Shown: positions 45,486-55,061, counted from the first letter of the stretch. The stretch is DNA of 64,000 nucleotides from Microbacterium sp. Root166 (GCF_001427145.1 NZ_LMGL01000003.1:1-64000); one strand, 5' to 3'. Program-made: numbers and translations. The notes: generated by a model not told the origin, from the sequence alone.

Positions 45486-48452
45486 ATGAAGAAGCCAGGA
45501 ATGCTCGACCGCGCGTCGCTTCGGGCCCGGAGCCGGCGTCGCACGCTCCGGTCGACAGCGGCCGCCAGTGCGGCCGTGGTCGCCGCGGGGCTGCTGCTCG
45601 CGGTCGCACCCTCGCAGGCCGCCGAGCCGTGGCAGCCGGACTCCGGCTACACCTCGACCGACAAGGGCGACGGCAGTTACACGGTGCCGCTGATCAACGC
45701 CGACGTCCCCGACGTCTCCGTCGAGCGGATCCCGGCATCCGAGAACGACGAGGGCCGCGACATCTACTACATGATCAGCACCACGATGCACCTCAGCCCC
45801 GGTGCGCCGATCATGAAGTCGTACGATCTCGTCAACTGGGAGATCGTCAACTACGTCTTCGACCGCGCCGACATCAGCGACTCGTTCTCGCTGCGCAACG
45901 GTCAGTCGTCCTACGGCCAGGGACAGTGGGCGTCGTCGATCCGGTACCACGGCGGCAAGTGGTACGTGGCGTTCAACACCAACAACCTCGGCGGCTCGTA
46001 CCTCTACGTCACGGACGACATCGACGAGGGGTCCTGGGAGCGGATCGCCCTCGGACGGGCCTACCACGACCCCTCCCTCTTCTTCGACGTCGACGGAACG
46101 CCGTACATCTTCTACGGCTCCGGGTCGACCAGCGCGGTCAAGCTCAGCAGCGACATGAAGACCGTCGTGGCCGAGTACCCGCAGGTCCTCCGCACCTCCG
46201 ACTACCCCGGCGCATCCTTCATCGGAGGGCTCTTCGAGGGTGCGCAGGTGCAGTACATCGACGGCAAGTACTACATCGTCATCATCACGTGGCCCTCGGG
46301 GCAGGGACGCCAGGTCGCCCTGTTCCGTTCCGACACCCTCCTCGGCCGCTATGCGACCGTCGACGGCAGCAACCCCTACGAAGCCAAGGGCGTGCTCAAC
46401 TCCAACGGATTCGCCCAGGGCAGTCTCGTCCCCATCGCGGCCGAGGACGGCGCCACCGACTGGTCGGGGATGTTCTTCCGCGACACCTTCCCGATCGGCC
46501 GCATCCCGGCGCTCATCCCGGCCACGTGGTCGGACGGCTGGCCGACGTTCGGCAACAACGGCTCGGTGCCCGTCAACGGGGCGTTCGCCAAGCCCATCGA
46601 GCTCAGCCCTGAGGAGGCCCTGTACGAGCGCCAGAAGAGCATCGTGGTCTCGGATGACTTCGACAACGACGCCCCGCACCGTGCCTACATGGACGAGGAC
46701 TGGACGATCCCCGCGCCGCCGAACGTCGATCAGTCCCTGCTCGGGGTCGAGCTGCTCGCCAACCCCGGATTCGAGAGCGGCACGCAGGGGTGGATCGTCA
46801 ACGACACGGCGACGATCGCCGCGACGACGGATGCCGCCACCGGCGCCGGCGCGCTGCAGGTGACCGGGCGCACCACGACGGGATCGGGCCCCGCCCAGGA
46901 CGTCTCGGGCAAGGTGCAGCACTCCGTCACCTACGACATCTCGGCGAAGGTGAAGTACGTCAACCCGAACAGCCCGGCGACGAAGCAGTTCTTCGTCACC
47001 GCGCGCTACGGCAGCAGCACCTTCACCAACCTCGCGAGCGTCACCGCGACCCGCGGTCAGTGGGCCACGATCTCGGGCAGCTTCACGGTTCCCGCCTCGC
47101 AGAGCCTGTCGTCGATGCGGATCTTCGTCGAGACGCCGTGGACGGCCACCCCCTCGACCGCGCCCGACACGCACCTGATGGACTTCACGGTCGACGACGT
47201 CTCACTGAAGGGCCGTCCGCTCACGACCGAGCTGCCGCACCCCGACGAGATCGCGCCGAACGGGTCGCGCCTCGCGCTGCCCTGGGAGTGGAATCACGCC
47301 CCGGACAACCGGTACTGGTCGCTGACCGATCGTGACGGCTGGCTGCGCCTGGAGACCGGCAAGGTGCTCACGGGCAACCTCAAGCACCTGAAGCTCGCGA
47401 ACGACGACGAAGCCACCTATCTCGAGGAGGCGCGCAACACCCTGTCGCAGCGCACCTTCGGGCCGCGGCAGTCGGCGGAGACCAAGCTCGACATCTCCGG
47501 CATGAAGGACGGGGATGTCGCCGGCCTCGCCGCCTACAACCGCGGGTTCTCGTACGTCGCGGTCAAGCGCGTGAACGGCGTGAACACGGTCGGCGTCGTC
47601 AACCGCAGCCAGCCCTTCACGACGGCCATCGACCAGGCGGCGATCGAGTCGTTCGTGCCGGGCACGACCGCGGCGGTCGGCTCGGCATCCGAGGTGCACC
47701 TGAAGGCGGATCTGGACTTCGCGAACCCGACCGGACAGCTGTGGACGACGTTCTCCTACAGCCTGGACGGCGTGTCGTGGAATCAGCTCGGCAATCGTGT
47801 CGGGCCCCAATCCCTCGACGGGAGCCTGACGCACTTCATGGGTCACCGCGTGGGGCTGTTCAACTACGCGACCCAGCAGGCCGGCGGGCACGTCGACTTC
47901 GACCACTACCTGCTCAGCGACACGCTGACCGCGCAGAACCTGCCGCTCGACGAGAGCGACCTCGACGCGGCCATCGCGTACGCCGGGACGCTGGAGGAGA
48001 GCGACTACCCGGAGGCCGACTGGGCCGAGCTCGAGGAGCTGCTCGCCGCAGCCGAGCAGGCTGCCGCGAGGACGCCGGGCACGCAGAACCAGATCGACGC
48101 ACCGGAACGGGCCCTCAGCCTGCAGCTCGCCCGACTGGGCGTGGTGAAGGAGGCGGACCCGACGCTGCAGGTGGCGGCGACGGCGTCGACGCGGTGCGTG
48201 GCGGGCAAGGCGGTGCTCACGGTCAAGGTGACCAACGAGGACGCCGTCGCCGTCGCGGCGACCGTATCGACGACCTACGGGTCGAAGACGTTCGCGTCGA
48301 TCGCCGCCGGGAAGTCCGCTGCGCAGGCGTTCACGACCAGGCTCGTCGGCATCCCGACGGGAGTCGCTCAGGTCGCGGTCACGGCGACCGTCGACGGGGA
48401 GCCGATCTCGACCGCCGTCGAGACGACCTACCCCGCGCACAGCTGCGGCTGA
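45486..48452 (+). CDS. Secreted GH43 beta-xylosidase/arabinofuranosidase with inserted CBM
   Basis: 988 residues from ATG 45486 (GGGAG upstream), with a signal peptide cleaved near SQA-AEP (45). A GH43 propeller (about 52-400) has its acid residues in INADVPDVS, YHDPSLFFD and LFEGAQVQYIDGKYY. At about 405-420 the first strand of the GH43 C2 domain (VVSDDFDND) appears. A CBM4/9-like module then occupies about 422-575, and C2 resumes at about 590 (PWEWNHAPDNRYWSLTD). A helical FIVAR-like segment (about 822-885) and the same C-terminal beta domain as the preceding gene (about 895-988) close the protein. It is probably cotranscribed with that gene (142-base gap). Confidence 0.85.
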   Translation: MKKPGMLDRASLRARSRRRTLRSTAAASAAVVAAGLLLAVAPSQAAEPWQPDSGYTSTDKGDGSYTVPLINADVPDVSVERIPASENDEGRDIYYMISTTMHLSPGAPIMKSYDLVNWEIVNYVFDRADISDSFSLRNGQSSYGQGQWASSIRYHGGKWYVAFNTNNLGGSYLYVTDDIDEGSWERIALGRAYHDPSLFFDVDGTPYIFYGSGSTSAVKLSSDMKTVVAEYPQVLRTSDYPGASFIGGLFEGAQVQYIDGKYYIVIITWPSGQGRQVALFRSDTLLGRYATVDGSNPYEAKGVLNSNGFAQGSLVPIAAEDGATDWSGMFFRDTFPIGRIPALIPATWSDGWPTFGNNGSVPVNGAFAKPIELSPEEALYERQKSIVVSDDFDNDAPHRAYMDEDWTIPAPPNVDQSLLGVELLANPGFESGTQGWIVNDTATIAATTDAATGAGALQVTGRTTTGSGPAQDVSGKVQHSVTYDISAKVKYVNPNSPATKQFFVTARYGSSTFTNLASVTATRGQWATISGSFTVPASQSLSSMRIFVETPWTATPSTAPDTHLMDFTVDDVSLKGRPLTTELPHPDEIAPNGSRLALPWEWNHAPDNRYWSLTDRDGWLRLETGKVLTGNLKHLKLANDDEATYLEEARNTLSQRTFGPRQSAETKLDISGMKDGDVAGLAAYNRGFSYVAVKRVNGVNTVGVVNRSQPFTTAIDQAAIESFVPGTTAAVGSASEVHLKADLDFANPTGQLWTTFSYSLDGVSWNQLGNRVGPQSLDGSLTHFMGHRVGLFNYATQQAGGHVDFDHYLLSDTLTAQNLPLDESDLDAAIAYAGTLEESDYPEADWAELEELLAAAEQAAARTPGTQNQIDAPERALSLQLARLGVVKEADPTLQVAATASTRCVAGKAVLTVKVTNEDAVAVAATVSTTYGSKTFASIAAGKSAAQAFTTRLVGIPTGVAQVAVTATVDGEPISTAVETTYPAHSCG
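48167..48452 (+). repeat. Duplicated C-terminal beta-domain, copy 2
   Basis: The second copy of the module, at the end of the second GH43 enzyme, aligned without gaps to copy 1 and with the same terminal SCG. The DNA-level similarity suggests recent duplication or gene conversion between the neighbours. Confidence 0.8.
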
Positions 48453-48463
48453 CGCACGACATG

Positions 48464-48494
48464 ATGGCGGTCGCCGGTCACCGGCGGCCGCCAT
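48464..48494 (+). terminator. Terminator after the GH43 pair
   Basis: ATGGCGGTCGCCGG (48464-48477) pairs with CCGGCGGCCGCCAT (48481-48494) with one mismatch and a 3-base loop. It begins 11 bases after the second GH43 stop. Confidence 0.75.
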
Positions 48495-48601
48495 CGTCGT
48501 TGGTCGAAGGCAACGCGAGCTGCCAGATGAGGCCGCATGACGGATGCCGCAGCCCGCGTCCTCTGGCAACTCGAGGGATCGTGGAGGGCGGCCCGGCGGG
48601 T

Positions 48602-49408
48602 TCAGTAAGAGGGGCGATCCGGGCCGGAGTCGTCGGCGCCGATGAACGCCGTCGCCAGGGCCTCGGAGCCCCGGGCCAGGAGCGCGACGTCCGCCCCGAC
48701 GAGGATGAACCGCGCTCCCGCGTCCAGGTAGGACCGTGCCGCGGCCGGGTCGAAGGCGTTGACGCCGACGGGTGTGCCGGTGGCCCGCACGGCGTCGAAC
48801 GCCCGCAGCACGGCGGCCACGACATCCGGATGCGTCTGCTGCCCGAGCAGGCCCATCGATGCCGCGAGGTCGCTGGGGCCCACGAAGACGCCGTCGATCC
48901 CGTCGACGGCGGCGATCTCGGCCGCGGCCTCGACCCCCCCGACGGTCTCGATCTGGACGAAGAGCGAGACGTGGTCGTCGGCCCCGGCGAGGTAGTCCTC
49001 GACACGGTTCCACCGCCCCGAGCGCGCGAGGGCCGACCCGACGCCGCGGCGTCCTCGCGGCGGATACCGCACCGCCGCGACGATCTCCGTCGCCTCCGCG
49101 GCGGACGACACCATGGGCACGAGGATGTTCTGCGCCCCGAGGTCGAGGACCTGCTTGAGCGTGACGACGTCGCCGATCGGCACGCGCACGACCGGGGTCA
49201 CCGGGTAGGCGGCGACGGCCTGGAGCTGCGCGAGGACCGACTCGAGGCCGTTGGGGGAGTGCTCCATGTCGATGAGCAGCCAGTCCAGGCCCGCGCCGGC
49301 GCAGATCTCGGCGACCAGCGGCGATCCCGAGCACACCCACATCCCGGCGAGAGGGCGCTCGGCCGAGGCCAGTGCATCGCGGAAGGTCGGGTTCAGGTGA
49401 TGCGGCAT
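48602..49408 (-). CDS. hpaI: HpaI-type 2-oxo acid aldolase (4-hydroxy-2-oxoheptanedioate aldolase)
   Basis: 268 residues of the HpcH/HpaI class II aldolase family. It splits 4-hydroxy-2-oxoheptanedioate to pyruvate and succinic semialdehyde, the last step of homoprotocatechuate degradation. Family motifs are WLLIDMEHSPN, FVQIETVGGVEAAAEIAAVDGIDGVFVGPSDLAASMG and FILVGADVALL. Start ATG 49408 lies 16 bases inside the end of hpaH, so the genes are coupled. It is the last gene of the minus-strand hpa operon. Confidence 0.93.
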   Translation of the reverse strand: MPHHLNPTFRDALASAERPLAGMWVCSGSPLVAEICAGAGLDWLLIDMEHSPNGLESVLAQLQAVAAYPVTPVVRVPIGDVVTLKQVLDLGAQNILVPMVSSAAEATEIVAAVRYPPRGRRGVGSALARSGRWNRVEDYLAGADDHVSLFVQIETVGGVEAAAEIAAVDGIDGVFVGPSDLAASMGLLGQQTHPDVVAAVLRAFDAVRATGTPVGVNAFDPAAARSYLDAGARFILVGADVALLARGSEALATAFIGADDSGPDRPSY

Positions 49409-50178
49409 TCGATCACTCCCATCGGTCCGTAGTCGCAGCGCACGACGTCGCCCTGCGAGACCCACACCGGGCGCGTGAAGGAGCCCGCGAGGATGATCTC
49501 GCCCGCCTCGAGGCGCGCTCCGTGCTGATGGAGCTTGTTCGCGAGCCACGCGACGCCGCGGGCCGGATGGCCGAGGACGCCGGCGGCGACGCCGGTCTCT
49601 TCGATGTCGCCGTTGCGCGAGAGGACGCCGGGAACCCAGCGCAGGTCGATCTCGTCGGGGCGCTTGTGCGTCGTGCCGAGCACCATCGCGCCATAGGCCG
49701 CGTTGTCGGCGATCGTGTCCACGATCGTGCGGCCCGCGAGCTCGATGTGGGAGTTCAGGATCTCGAGGGCGGGAACGGCGTAGTCGATCGCGCGCAGCGC
49801 GTCCTCGAGCTCGCAGTCCGGTCCTTCGAGCGGCTCCTTGAGCACGAATGCCAGCTCGACCTCGACGCGCATGTTCGAGAACTGCTCGGCCGGGATATCC
49901 GCGCCGCTCTCGAACGCCGTGTCGGCGAACATCACGCCGTAGTCCGGTTCGGTGATGCCGGTCGCCTCCTGCATCGCCCGCGAGGTCAGGCCGATCTTGC
50001 GCCCCACCAGGCGCCGTCCGGCCGCGAGGCCGGCATCGCGCCAGCGGGCCTGGATCGCGTACGAGTCCTCGATCGTCGCGTCGGGGTGGCGCGCGGTGAT
50101 CCGCTCGATCACGCCGTGCGTGCGGTCGGCCTCGGCCAGCTCGTCGGCGAGCCGGGCGATCACGTCGGGGTGCAGCAT
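49393..50178 (-). CDS. hpaH: 2-oxo-hept-4-ene-1,7-dioate hydratase
   Basis: 261 residues of the hydratase/decarboxylase (FAH-related) family, the usual length of HpaH. It adds water to 2-oxohept-4-ene-1,7-dioate, giving the aldolase substrate. Visible blocks are [33 protein letters not shown] (metal-binding Glu residues) and [12 protein letters not shown]. It sits between hpaD and hpaI in pathway order and overlaps hpaI. Confidence 0.93.
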   Translation of the reverse strand: MLHPDVIARLADELAEADRTHGVIERITARHPDATIEDSYAIQARWRDAGLAAGRRLVGRKIGLTSRAMQEATGITEPDYGVMFADTAFESGADIPAEQFSNMRVEVELAFVLKEPLEGPDCELEDALRAIDYAVPALEILNSHIELAGRTIVDTIADNAAYGAMVLGTTHKRPDEIDLRWVPGVLSRNGDIEETGVAAGVLGHPARGVAWLANKLHQHGARLEAGEIILAGSFTRPVWVSQGDVVRCDYGPMGVIECRIT

Positions 50179-50205
50179 CCGTCCTCCTTCAGGTCACGTT
50201 AGGGG

Positions 50206-51303
50206 TCACAGCTGGTGGCCGAGCTTGTACTCGCCCTGCTTCCAGCTCGGCAGCTCCTCGTCCGGCTCGTCGGGACGGGTGTACGAGAACCCGTCGGCGC
50301 CGATCGTGACCGCCATCTCGGAGTCGTCGGTGCGTGAGACGAGCGGCTGCGGATTGCCGTCGAGGTCCAGGACGAGCGATGCCTCGGTGTACCAGGAGGG
50401 CACGACGGGGTTGCCCCACCAGTCGCGCCGCTGGTTGTCGTGCACGTCCCACGTCACCACCGGATTGTCGGGGTCGCCGGTGTAATAGTCCTGGGTGTAG
50501 ATCTCGACGCGGTGCCCGTCGGGGTCGCGAAGGTACAGGTAGAAGGCGTTGCTCACGCCGTGCCGCCCGGGACCGCGCTCGATCGCGTCCGACCGCCGCA
50601 GTGCCCCGAGCTTGTCGCAGATCGCGATGATGTTGTGCTTCTCGTGGGTCGCGAACGCGACGTGGTGCATGCGCGGCCCGTCACCGCCGGTCATCGCGGT
50701 GTCGTGCACGGTGGGCTTGCGGCGCATCCAGGCGGCGTAGACCGTGCCGCCGGCATCCTGGATGTCTTCCGTCACCCGGAAGCCGAGGTCCTCCATGTAG
50801 GCGACCGCCCGCGGGACGTCGGGCGTGACCTGGTTGAAGTGGTCCAGCCGGACCAGCTCGCCGGGGGTGTGCAGGTCGTACCGCCAGGAGAGGCGCTGCA
50901 CGTGCTCGGTCTGGAAGAAGAACTCATACGGGAAGCCGAGCGGATCCTCGACGCGCACCGAGTCGCCGATGCCCTTCGTGAAGCCTTCCGGGCGGCGCTC
51001 GACGCGGCATCCGAGCTCCTCGTAGAACGCGACCGCCCGGTCGAGATCCTCCGGGGTGCGCACGCGGTACGAGAAGGCCGCCACTGCCGCAGTCTCGCCC
51101 CTGCGCAGCACCAGGTTGTGGTGGATGAACTCGTCCGTCGACCGGAGGTAGATCGCGTCGTCGTCCTCCTCGGTGACGTGCAGGCCCAGCACATCGACGT
51201 AGAAGATCCGGGATGCCGCCAGGTCGGTGACGACCAGTTCCATGTACGCGCAGCGGAGGATGTCGGGCGCCGGTGCGGCCGGAGCGGGAATGCGGTTCGT
51301 CAT
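50206..51303 (-). CDS. hpaD: Homoprotocatechuate 2,3-dioxygenase
   Basis: 365 residues, the length of the well-studied Brevibacterium fuscum enzyme. It cleaves the ring of 3,4-dihydroxyphenylacetate next to the diol (meta cleavage). All key residues fall at the same numbers: metal ligands His155 (RLDHFN), His214 (MHHVAF) and Glu267 (HRVEIYT), acid-base His200, Asn157 and Tyr257. It is a two-repeat vicinal-oxygen-chelate protein using Fe(II) or Mn(II). It lies between hpaE and hpaH on the same strand with short gaps. Confidence 0.97.
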   Translation of the reverse strand: MTNRIPAPAAPAPDILRCAYMELVVTDLAASRIFYVDVLGLHVTEEDDDAIYLRSTDEFIHHNLVLRRGETAAVAAFSYRVRTPEDLDRAVAFYEELGCRVERRPEGFTKGIGDSVRVEDPLGFPYEFFFQTEHVQRLSWRYDLHTPGELVRLDHFNQVTPDVPRAVAYMEDLGFRVTEDIQDAGGTVYAAWMRRKPTVHDTAMTGGDGPRMHHVAFATHEKHNIIAICDKLGALRRSDAIERGPGRHGVSNAFYLYLRDPDGHRVEIYTQDYYTGDPDNPVVTWDVHDNQRRDWWGNPVVPSWYTEASLVLDLDGNPQPLVSRTDDSEMAVTIGADGFSYTRPDEPDEELPSWKQGEYKLGHQL

Positions 51304-51304
51304 G

Positions 51305-52828
51305 TCAGCGTCCTCGCTTGCCGAAGGTGGGGTTGTGGGCGGCGCCGAGCGTGATGTGCACGGCCTGCTGGTCGGTGTAGAAGTCGATCGAGCGGTAGCC
51401 GCCCTCGTGCCCGAGGCCGGATGCCTTCACTCCGCCGAACGGGGTGCGGAGGTCGCGCACGTTGTTGGAGTTCAGCCACACCATGCCGGCCTCGATGGCC
51501 TGCGAGAAGTTGTGGGCGCGGCGCAGGTCGCTCGTCCAGACGTAGGCCGCCAGCCCGTACTTCACGCCGTTGGCGAGTTCCAGCGCCTCTTCGTCGGTGT
51601 CGAACGGGGTGATCGCCACCACCGGCCCGAAGATCTCCTCCTGGAAGATCCGGGCATCGGGAGCGACGTCGGCGAACACCGTGGGGGCGACGTAGTTGCC
51701 GGTGGGGAAGCCCTCGGGCCGCCCGCCGCCCGCCACCAGGCGGCCCTCGGTCTTGCCGATCTCGATGTAGCTCATGACCTTGTCGTAGTGCTCGGGGTGC
51801 ACGAGCGCGCCGACCTCGGTCGCGGGATCCTGCGGGTCGCCGACGATCACGCGCGAGGCCTGGGCGGCGTAGCGCTCGACGAACTCGTCGTAGATCTCGC
51901 GCTCCACGAGGATGCGCGATCCGGCCGTGCAGCGCTCGCCGTTGAGCGAGAAGACGCCGAAGATGGTCGCGTCGATGGCGGCGTCGAGGTCGGCGTCGGC
52001 GAAAACGACCGCGGGCGACTTGCCGCCGAGCTCCATCGACAGCCCCTTCAGGAACGGCGCGGCGTTCGCGAAGATGAGCTGTCCGGTGCTGCTCTCGCCG
52101 GTGAACGAGATCAGTGGGACGTCAGGATGCTTCACCAGGGCGTCGCCGGCATCCTCGCCGAGTCCGTTCACGAGGTTGAAGACGCCCTTCGGCACTCCGG
52201 CCTCTTCGAAGATCCCGGCCCACAGCGACGCCGAGAGGGGGGTGAACTCGGCCGGCTTGAGAACCACGGTGTTGCCGGTCGCCAGCGCGGGGCCGAGCTT
52301 CCACGACTCGAGCATGAACGGCGTGTTCCACGGCGTGATGAGCCCGGCGACGCCGATCGGCTTGCGGTTGACGTAGTTCAGCTGCCGTCCGGGCACCTTG
52401 TACGCGTCGTCGGCCTGCGCCACGATCAGGTCGGCGAAGAATCGGAAGTTCTCGGCCGCGCGTCGCGCTTGCCCCAGAGCCTGGGTGATCGGCAGGCCCG
52501 AGTCGAAGGACTCGAGTTCGGCGAGGCGGGTGTCTCGCGACTCGACGATGTCGGCGATGCGGTGGAGGATCCGCGAGCGCTCCCGCGGCAGCATCCGGGG
52601 CCACGGCCCCTCGGTGAAGGCACGCCGCGCGGCGGCGACGGCCCGGTCGATGTCGGCCTTCTTCCCCGCGGCGGCCCGCAGGTACGTCTCGTTGCTCACG
52701 GGGTCCAGCACGTCGAACGTGTCGCCGTCGGCCGAGTCGACGAACTCCCCGTCGATGTAGTGCTGGATGCGGCTGGGCAGATCGTCGGGCAGGTGGCGCT
52801 CGGTGGCGCGTGAAGCGGTGTCGGTCAT
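51305..52828 (-). CDS. hpaE: 5-carboxymethyl-2-hydroxymuconate semialdehyde dehydrogenase
   Basis: 507 residues of the aldehyde dehydrogenase family. It oxidises the ring-cleavage semialdehyde with NAD. The catalytic Cys is in GERCTAGSRIL and the general-base Glu in LSMELGGKSPAVVF; NAD-binding TPWNTPFMLESWKLGPALA is also seen. A GGAG lies 9 bases before ATG 52828. One base separates its stop from the hpaD start, so the two are tightly coupled. The substrate assignment rests on its neighbours and the close pathway context. Confidence 0.94.
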   Translation of the reverse strand: MTDTASRATERHLPDDLPSRIQHYIDGEFVDSADGDTFDVLDPVSNETYLRAAAGKKADIDRAVAAARRAFTEGPWPRMLPRERSRILHRIADIVESRDTRLAELESFDSGLPITQALGQARRAAENFRFFADLIVAQADDAYKVPGRQLNYVNRKPIGVAGLITPWNTPFMLESWKLGPALATGNTVVLKPAEFTPLSASLWAGIFEEAGVPKGVFNLVNGLGEDAGDALVKHPDVPLISFTGESSTGQLIFANAAPFLKGLSMELGGKSPAVVFADADLDAAIDATIFGVFSLNGERCTAGSRILVEREIYDEFVERYAAQASRVIVGDPQDPATEVGALVHPEHYDKVMSYIEIGKTEGRLVAGGGRPEGFPTGNYVAPTVFADVAPDARIFQEEIFGPVVAITPFDTDEEALELANGVKYGLAAYVWTSDLRRAHNFSQAIEAGMVWLNSNNVRDLRTPFGGVKASGLGHEGGYRSIDFYTDQQAVHITLGAAHNPTFGKRGR

Positions 52829-52850
52829 GGGCTTGCTCCTTCGCGGAAGG

Positions 52851-53567
52851 TCAGAATGCCGGGAGGCCGAGGGCCTCGTCGGGGTGCTCGTGGATCATGT
52901 AGGCGTCCAGCGTGGCCGACCGGTGGCGCCGGGCGGCCTTCTCGATCTCGCCCAGCGGCGCGCTGGTCTCGATGAGCTGGAGGATGTTCTCGTGCTCGCG
53001 CACCGACTCCTGGGCGCGGCCGGGGACGAAGCTGAACGTCGAGTCGCGCAGGTGCCCGAGGCGCGCCCACTCACCGTGCACGAGGTCGAGGAGGCGCGGA
53101 TTGGCGCACTTCTCGAAGAGCGCGGCGTGGAACTCCTGGTTGAGCGCGGTGAACGCTCGCGGGTCGAAGTGCTCGAGCGTCTCGATCATGAGTTCATTCA
53201 CCTCGCGCGCACGCCGGATGTCCTCGACCGTCAGCCGCCGCGCGGCCAGCGCGGTCGCGGCGCCCTCGAGGATCGACAGCGATTGCATGCTGTCGCGGTA
53301 CTGGGTGTCGTCGACCATCGACACCCGTGCTCCGACGTTGCGCTCGAACATCACGAGCCCCTCGGCTTCGAGCTGTCGTATCGCCTCGCGCACCGGGACG
53401 ACGCTCATGTCCAGGTCGCCGGCGAGGCTGCCGAGCACGAGCCGGTACCCGGGGGTGAACTCCTGCGAGGCGATGCGCTCCTTGATCCAGCGGTACGCGC
53501 GCTGCGACTTGCTCAGTGCGGCCGGGTCCATCGCCCCGTCCGCTCGTGTCACTTCGATTCCCGCCAT
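52851..53567 (-). CDS. GntR/FadR-type regulator of the hpa cluster
   Basis: 238 residues with an N-terminal winged helix-turn-helix (about 20-85; VVPVREAIRQLEAEGLVMFE) and an all-helical FCD effector domain (about 95-225) with conserved Asp/His metal-type positions (ALNQEFHAALFEKC; HRSATLDAYM). It lies inside the operon between hpaE and the FAH-RraA gene and overlaps the latter by 19 bases. It probably represses the operon and the divergent transporter in response to a pathway acid. A candidate operator is at 55062-55084. Confidence 0.88.
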   Translation of the reverse strand: MAGIEVTRADGAMDPAALSKSQRAYRWIKERIASQEFTPGYRLVLGSLAGDLDMSVVPVREAIRQLEAEGLVMFERNVGARVSMVDDTQYRDSMQSLSILEGAATALAARRLTVEDIRRAREVNELMIETLEHFDPRAFTALNQEFHAALFEKCANPRLLDLVHGEWARLGHLRDSTFSFVPGRAQESVREHENILQLIETSAPLGEIEKAARRHRSATLDAYMIHEHPDEALGLPAF

Positions 53568-55039
53568 GCGCGGTACCTCGCCTTCCACTCCTCGTTCATC
53601 GGGAAGAGCCCGTCGATCGGATGCCCCTCCGCAACGCGCTGCGCGATCCAGGAGTCCTCGTCCTCCTGGTCGAGCGCGGCGTCGACGACCTCTTCGACGA
53701 GGCCCGGCGGGATGACGATCACGCCGTCGGCGTCGCCGACGATGACATCGCCCGGCTGGACGGTGGTACCGCCGCAGCCGATCGTGACGTCGTGGTCCCA
53801 CGGCACGTGCCTGCGCCCGAGCACCGCAGGGTGGGCGCCGGCCGTGTACACGGGGATGCCGACCGCGGTGACGGCGTCGACGTCGCGCACGCCGCCGTCG
53901 GTGACGATGCCCGCGGCGCCGCGTGCGTGGGCGCGGATGGCGAGGATGTCGCCCAGGGTGCCCGAGCCTGTCTCGCCGCGCGCCTCGATCACGATGACTT
54001 CGCCCTCGCCGACCGCATCGAACGCTCGCTTCTGCGCGTTGAAGCCGCCGCCATGCGATGCGAAGAGGTCCTCGCGCAGGGGCACGAAGCGCAGCGTGCG
54101 GGCAGTGCCGACGAGTTTGGCCTCGGGATGGAGCGGCCGCACGCCGTCGATCGTGACGTCGTTCAGTCCGCGCTTGCGCAGCTGGGCGGAGAGGCCGGCG
54201 ACCGGTACGGACTCGAGCTTGGCGCGGAGTTCGGGGGAGAGGGCCGTGCGCGCACGCGCGCCGCCGGGGAGCCCTGCCGCCGCTCTGGACCCCCATGCCT
54301 CGGTGCGCTGGAGGTCGTCGACGGCGGGCAGCGAGCCGAGCTCGGGGTCGAAGGCCGCCTCGCCCTGCACGACGGTGGTGACCAGCCGCCCGGTGCTCGG
54401 TCCGCCGGACGCGTCGACCTCGACCTCGACGACGTCGCCCGGCCCGGCGACCGACGAGCCGGCGGGAGTGCCGGTGAGGATCACATCGCCCGTCTCCAGG
54501 GTGAAGTGCTGCGACAGGTCGGCGACGAGCTGGGCGAGGGGGAAGAGCAGTCCGGCGGTCGTGTCTTCCTGCACGAGGGCTCCGTTGAGCCACGTGCGGA
54601 CGCGCAGTCCGGCCGGGTCGACCGTGCGGGCGTCGATGACTGCCGGGCCGAGCGGGGTGTAGCCGTCGCCGCCTTTCGAGCGGACGTTGGATCCCTTGTC
54701 GTTCGCGCGGAGGTCGTAGAGCCCGAAGTCGTTCGCTGCGGTCACCCAGCCCACATGGCTCCACGCGTCGGCGAGCGGCACGTGCCGCGCGGGAGTGGCG
54801 ATGATCAGGGCGATCTCGCCCTCGAAGGCCAGGAGCTCGGTGCCGGCGGGCCGTTCGATGGTCGAGCCGGAGGCGGCGACGGAGCTCGATGGCTTGAAGA
54901 AGTACGAGGGATGCTGCGGCCGGCGCCCGCGCTGGTCTGCGCGTGAGGCGTAGCTGAGGTGGATGGCGATGATCTTGCCGGGACGCCCGGGGAGGGCGCT
55001 GTAGCGCGGATCGCTGGCATCCGTCGTGTTCTCGTCCAT
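53549..55039 (-). CDS. hpaG: HpaG-like FAH isomerase/decarboxylase fused to an RraA-like domain
   Basis: 496 residues. The N-terminal half (about 1-270) is a fumarylacetoacetate-hydrolase fold with metal ligands in AFEGEIALI, NDFGLYDLRANDKGSN and the family block ILTGTPAG. The C-terminal half (about 283-496) is an RraA/HMG-aldolase fold with GDILAIRAHARGAAGIVTDG, VRDVDAV and VGDADGVIVIP. E. coli HpaG has two FAH repeats, so here one is replaced by a different fold. Together they should handle the isomerase and decarboxylase steps after HpaE. ATG 55039 has GAGGA upstream; longer frames run into the promoter region. Confidence 0.85.
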   Translation of the reverse strand: MDENTTDASDPRYSALPGRPGKIIAIHLSYASRADQRGRRPQHPSYFFKPSSSVAASGSTIERPAGTELLAFEGEIALIIATPARHVPLADAWSHVGWVTAANDFGLYDLRANDKGSNVRSKGGDGYTPLGPAVIDARTVDPAGLRVRTWLNGALVQEDTTAGLLFPLAQLVADLSQHFTLETGDVILTGTPAGSSVAGPGDVVEVEVDASGGPSTGRLVTTVVQGEAAFDPELGSLPAVDDLQRTEAWGSRAAAGLPGGARARTALSPELRAKLESVPVAGLSAQLRKRGLNDVTIDGVRPLHPEAKLVGTARTLRFVPLREDLFASHGGGFNAQKRAFDAVGEGEVIVIEARGETGSGTLGDILAIRAHARGAAGIVTDGGVRDVDAVTAVGIPVYTAGAHPAVLGRRHVPWDHDVTIGCGGTTVQPGDVIVGDADGVIVIPPGLVEEVVDAALDQEDEDSWIAQRVAEGHPIDGLFPMNEEWKARYRAWRESK

Positions 55040-55061
55040 CAGGAGCGTCCTCACTCTTGCG

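Noticed and set aside
45058..48452. The two similar 286-base segments as a mobile repeat
   Set aside because: They stay in frame, end exactly at both gene ends and encode a protein module, so they are duplicated domains, not an insertion element.
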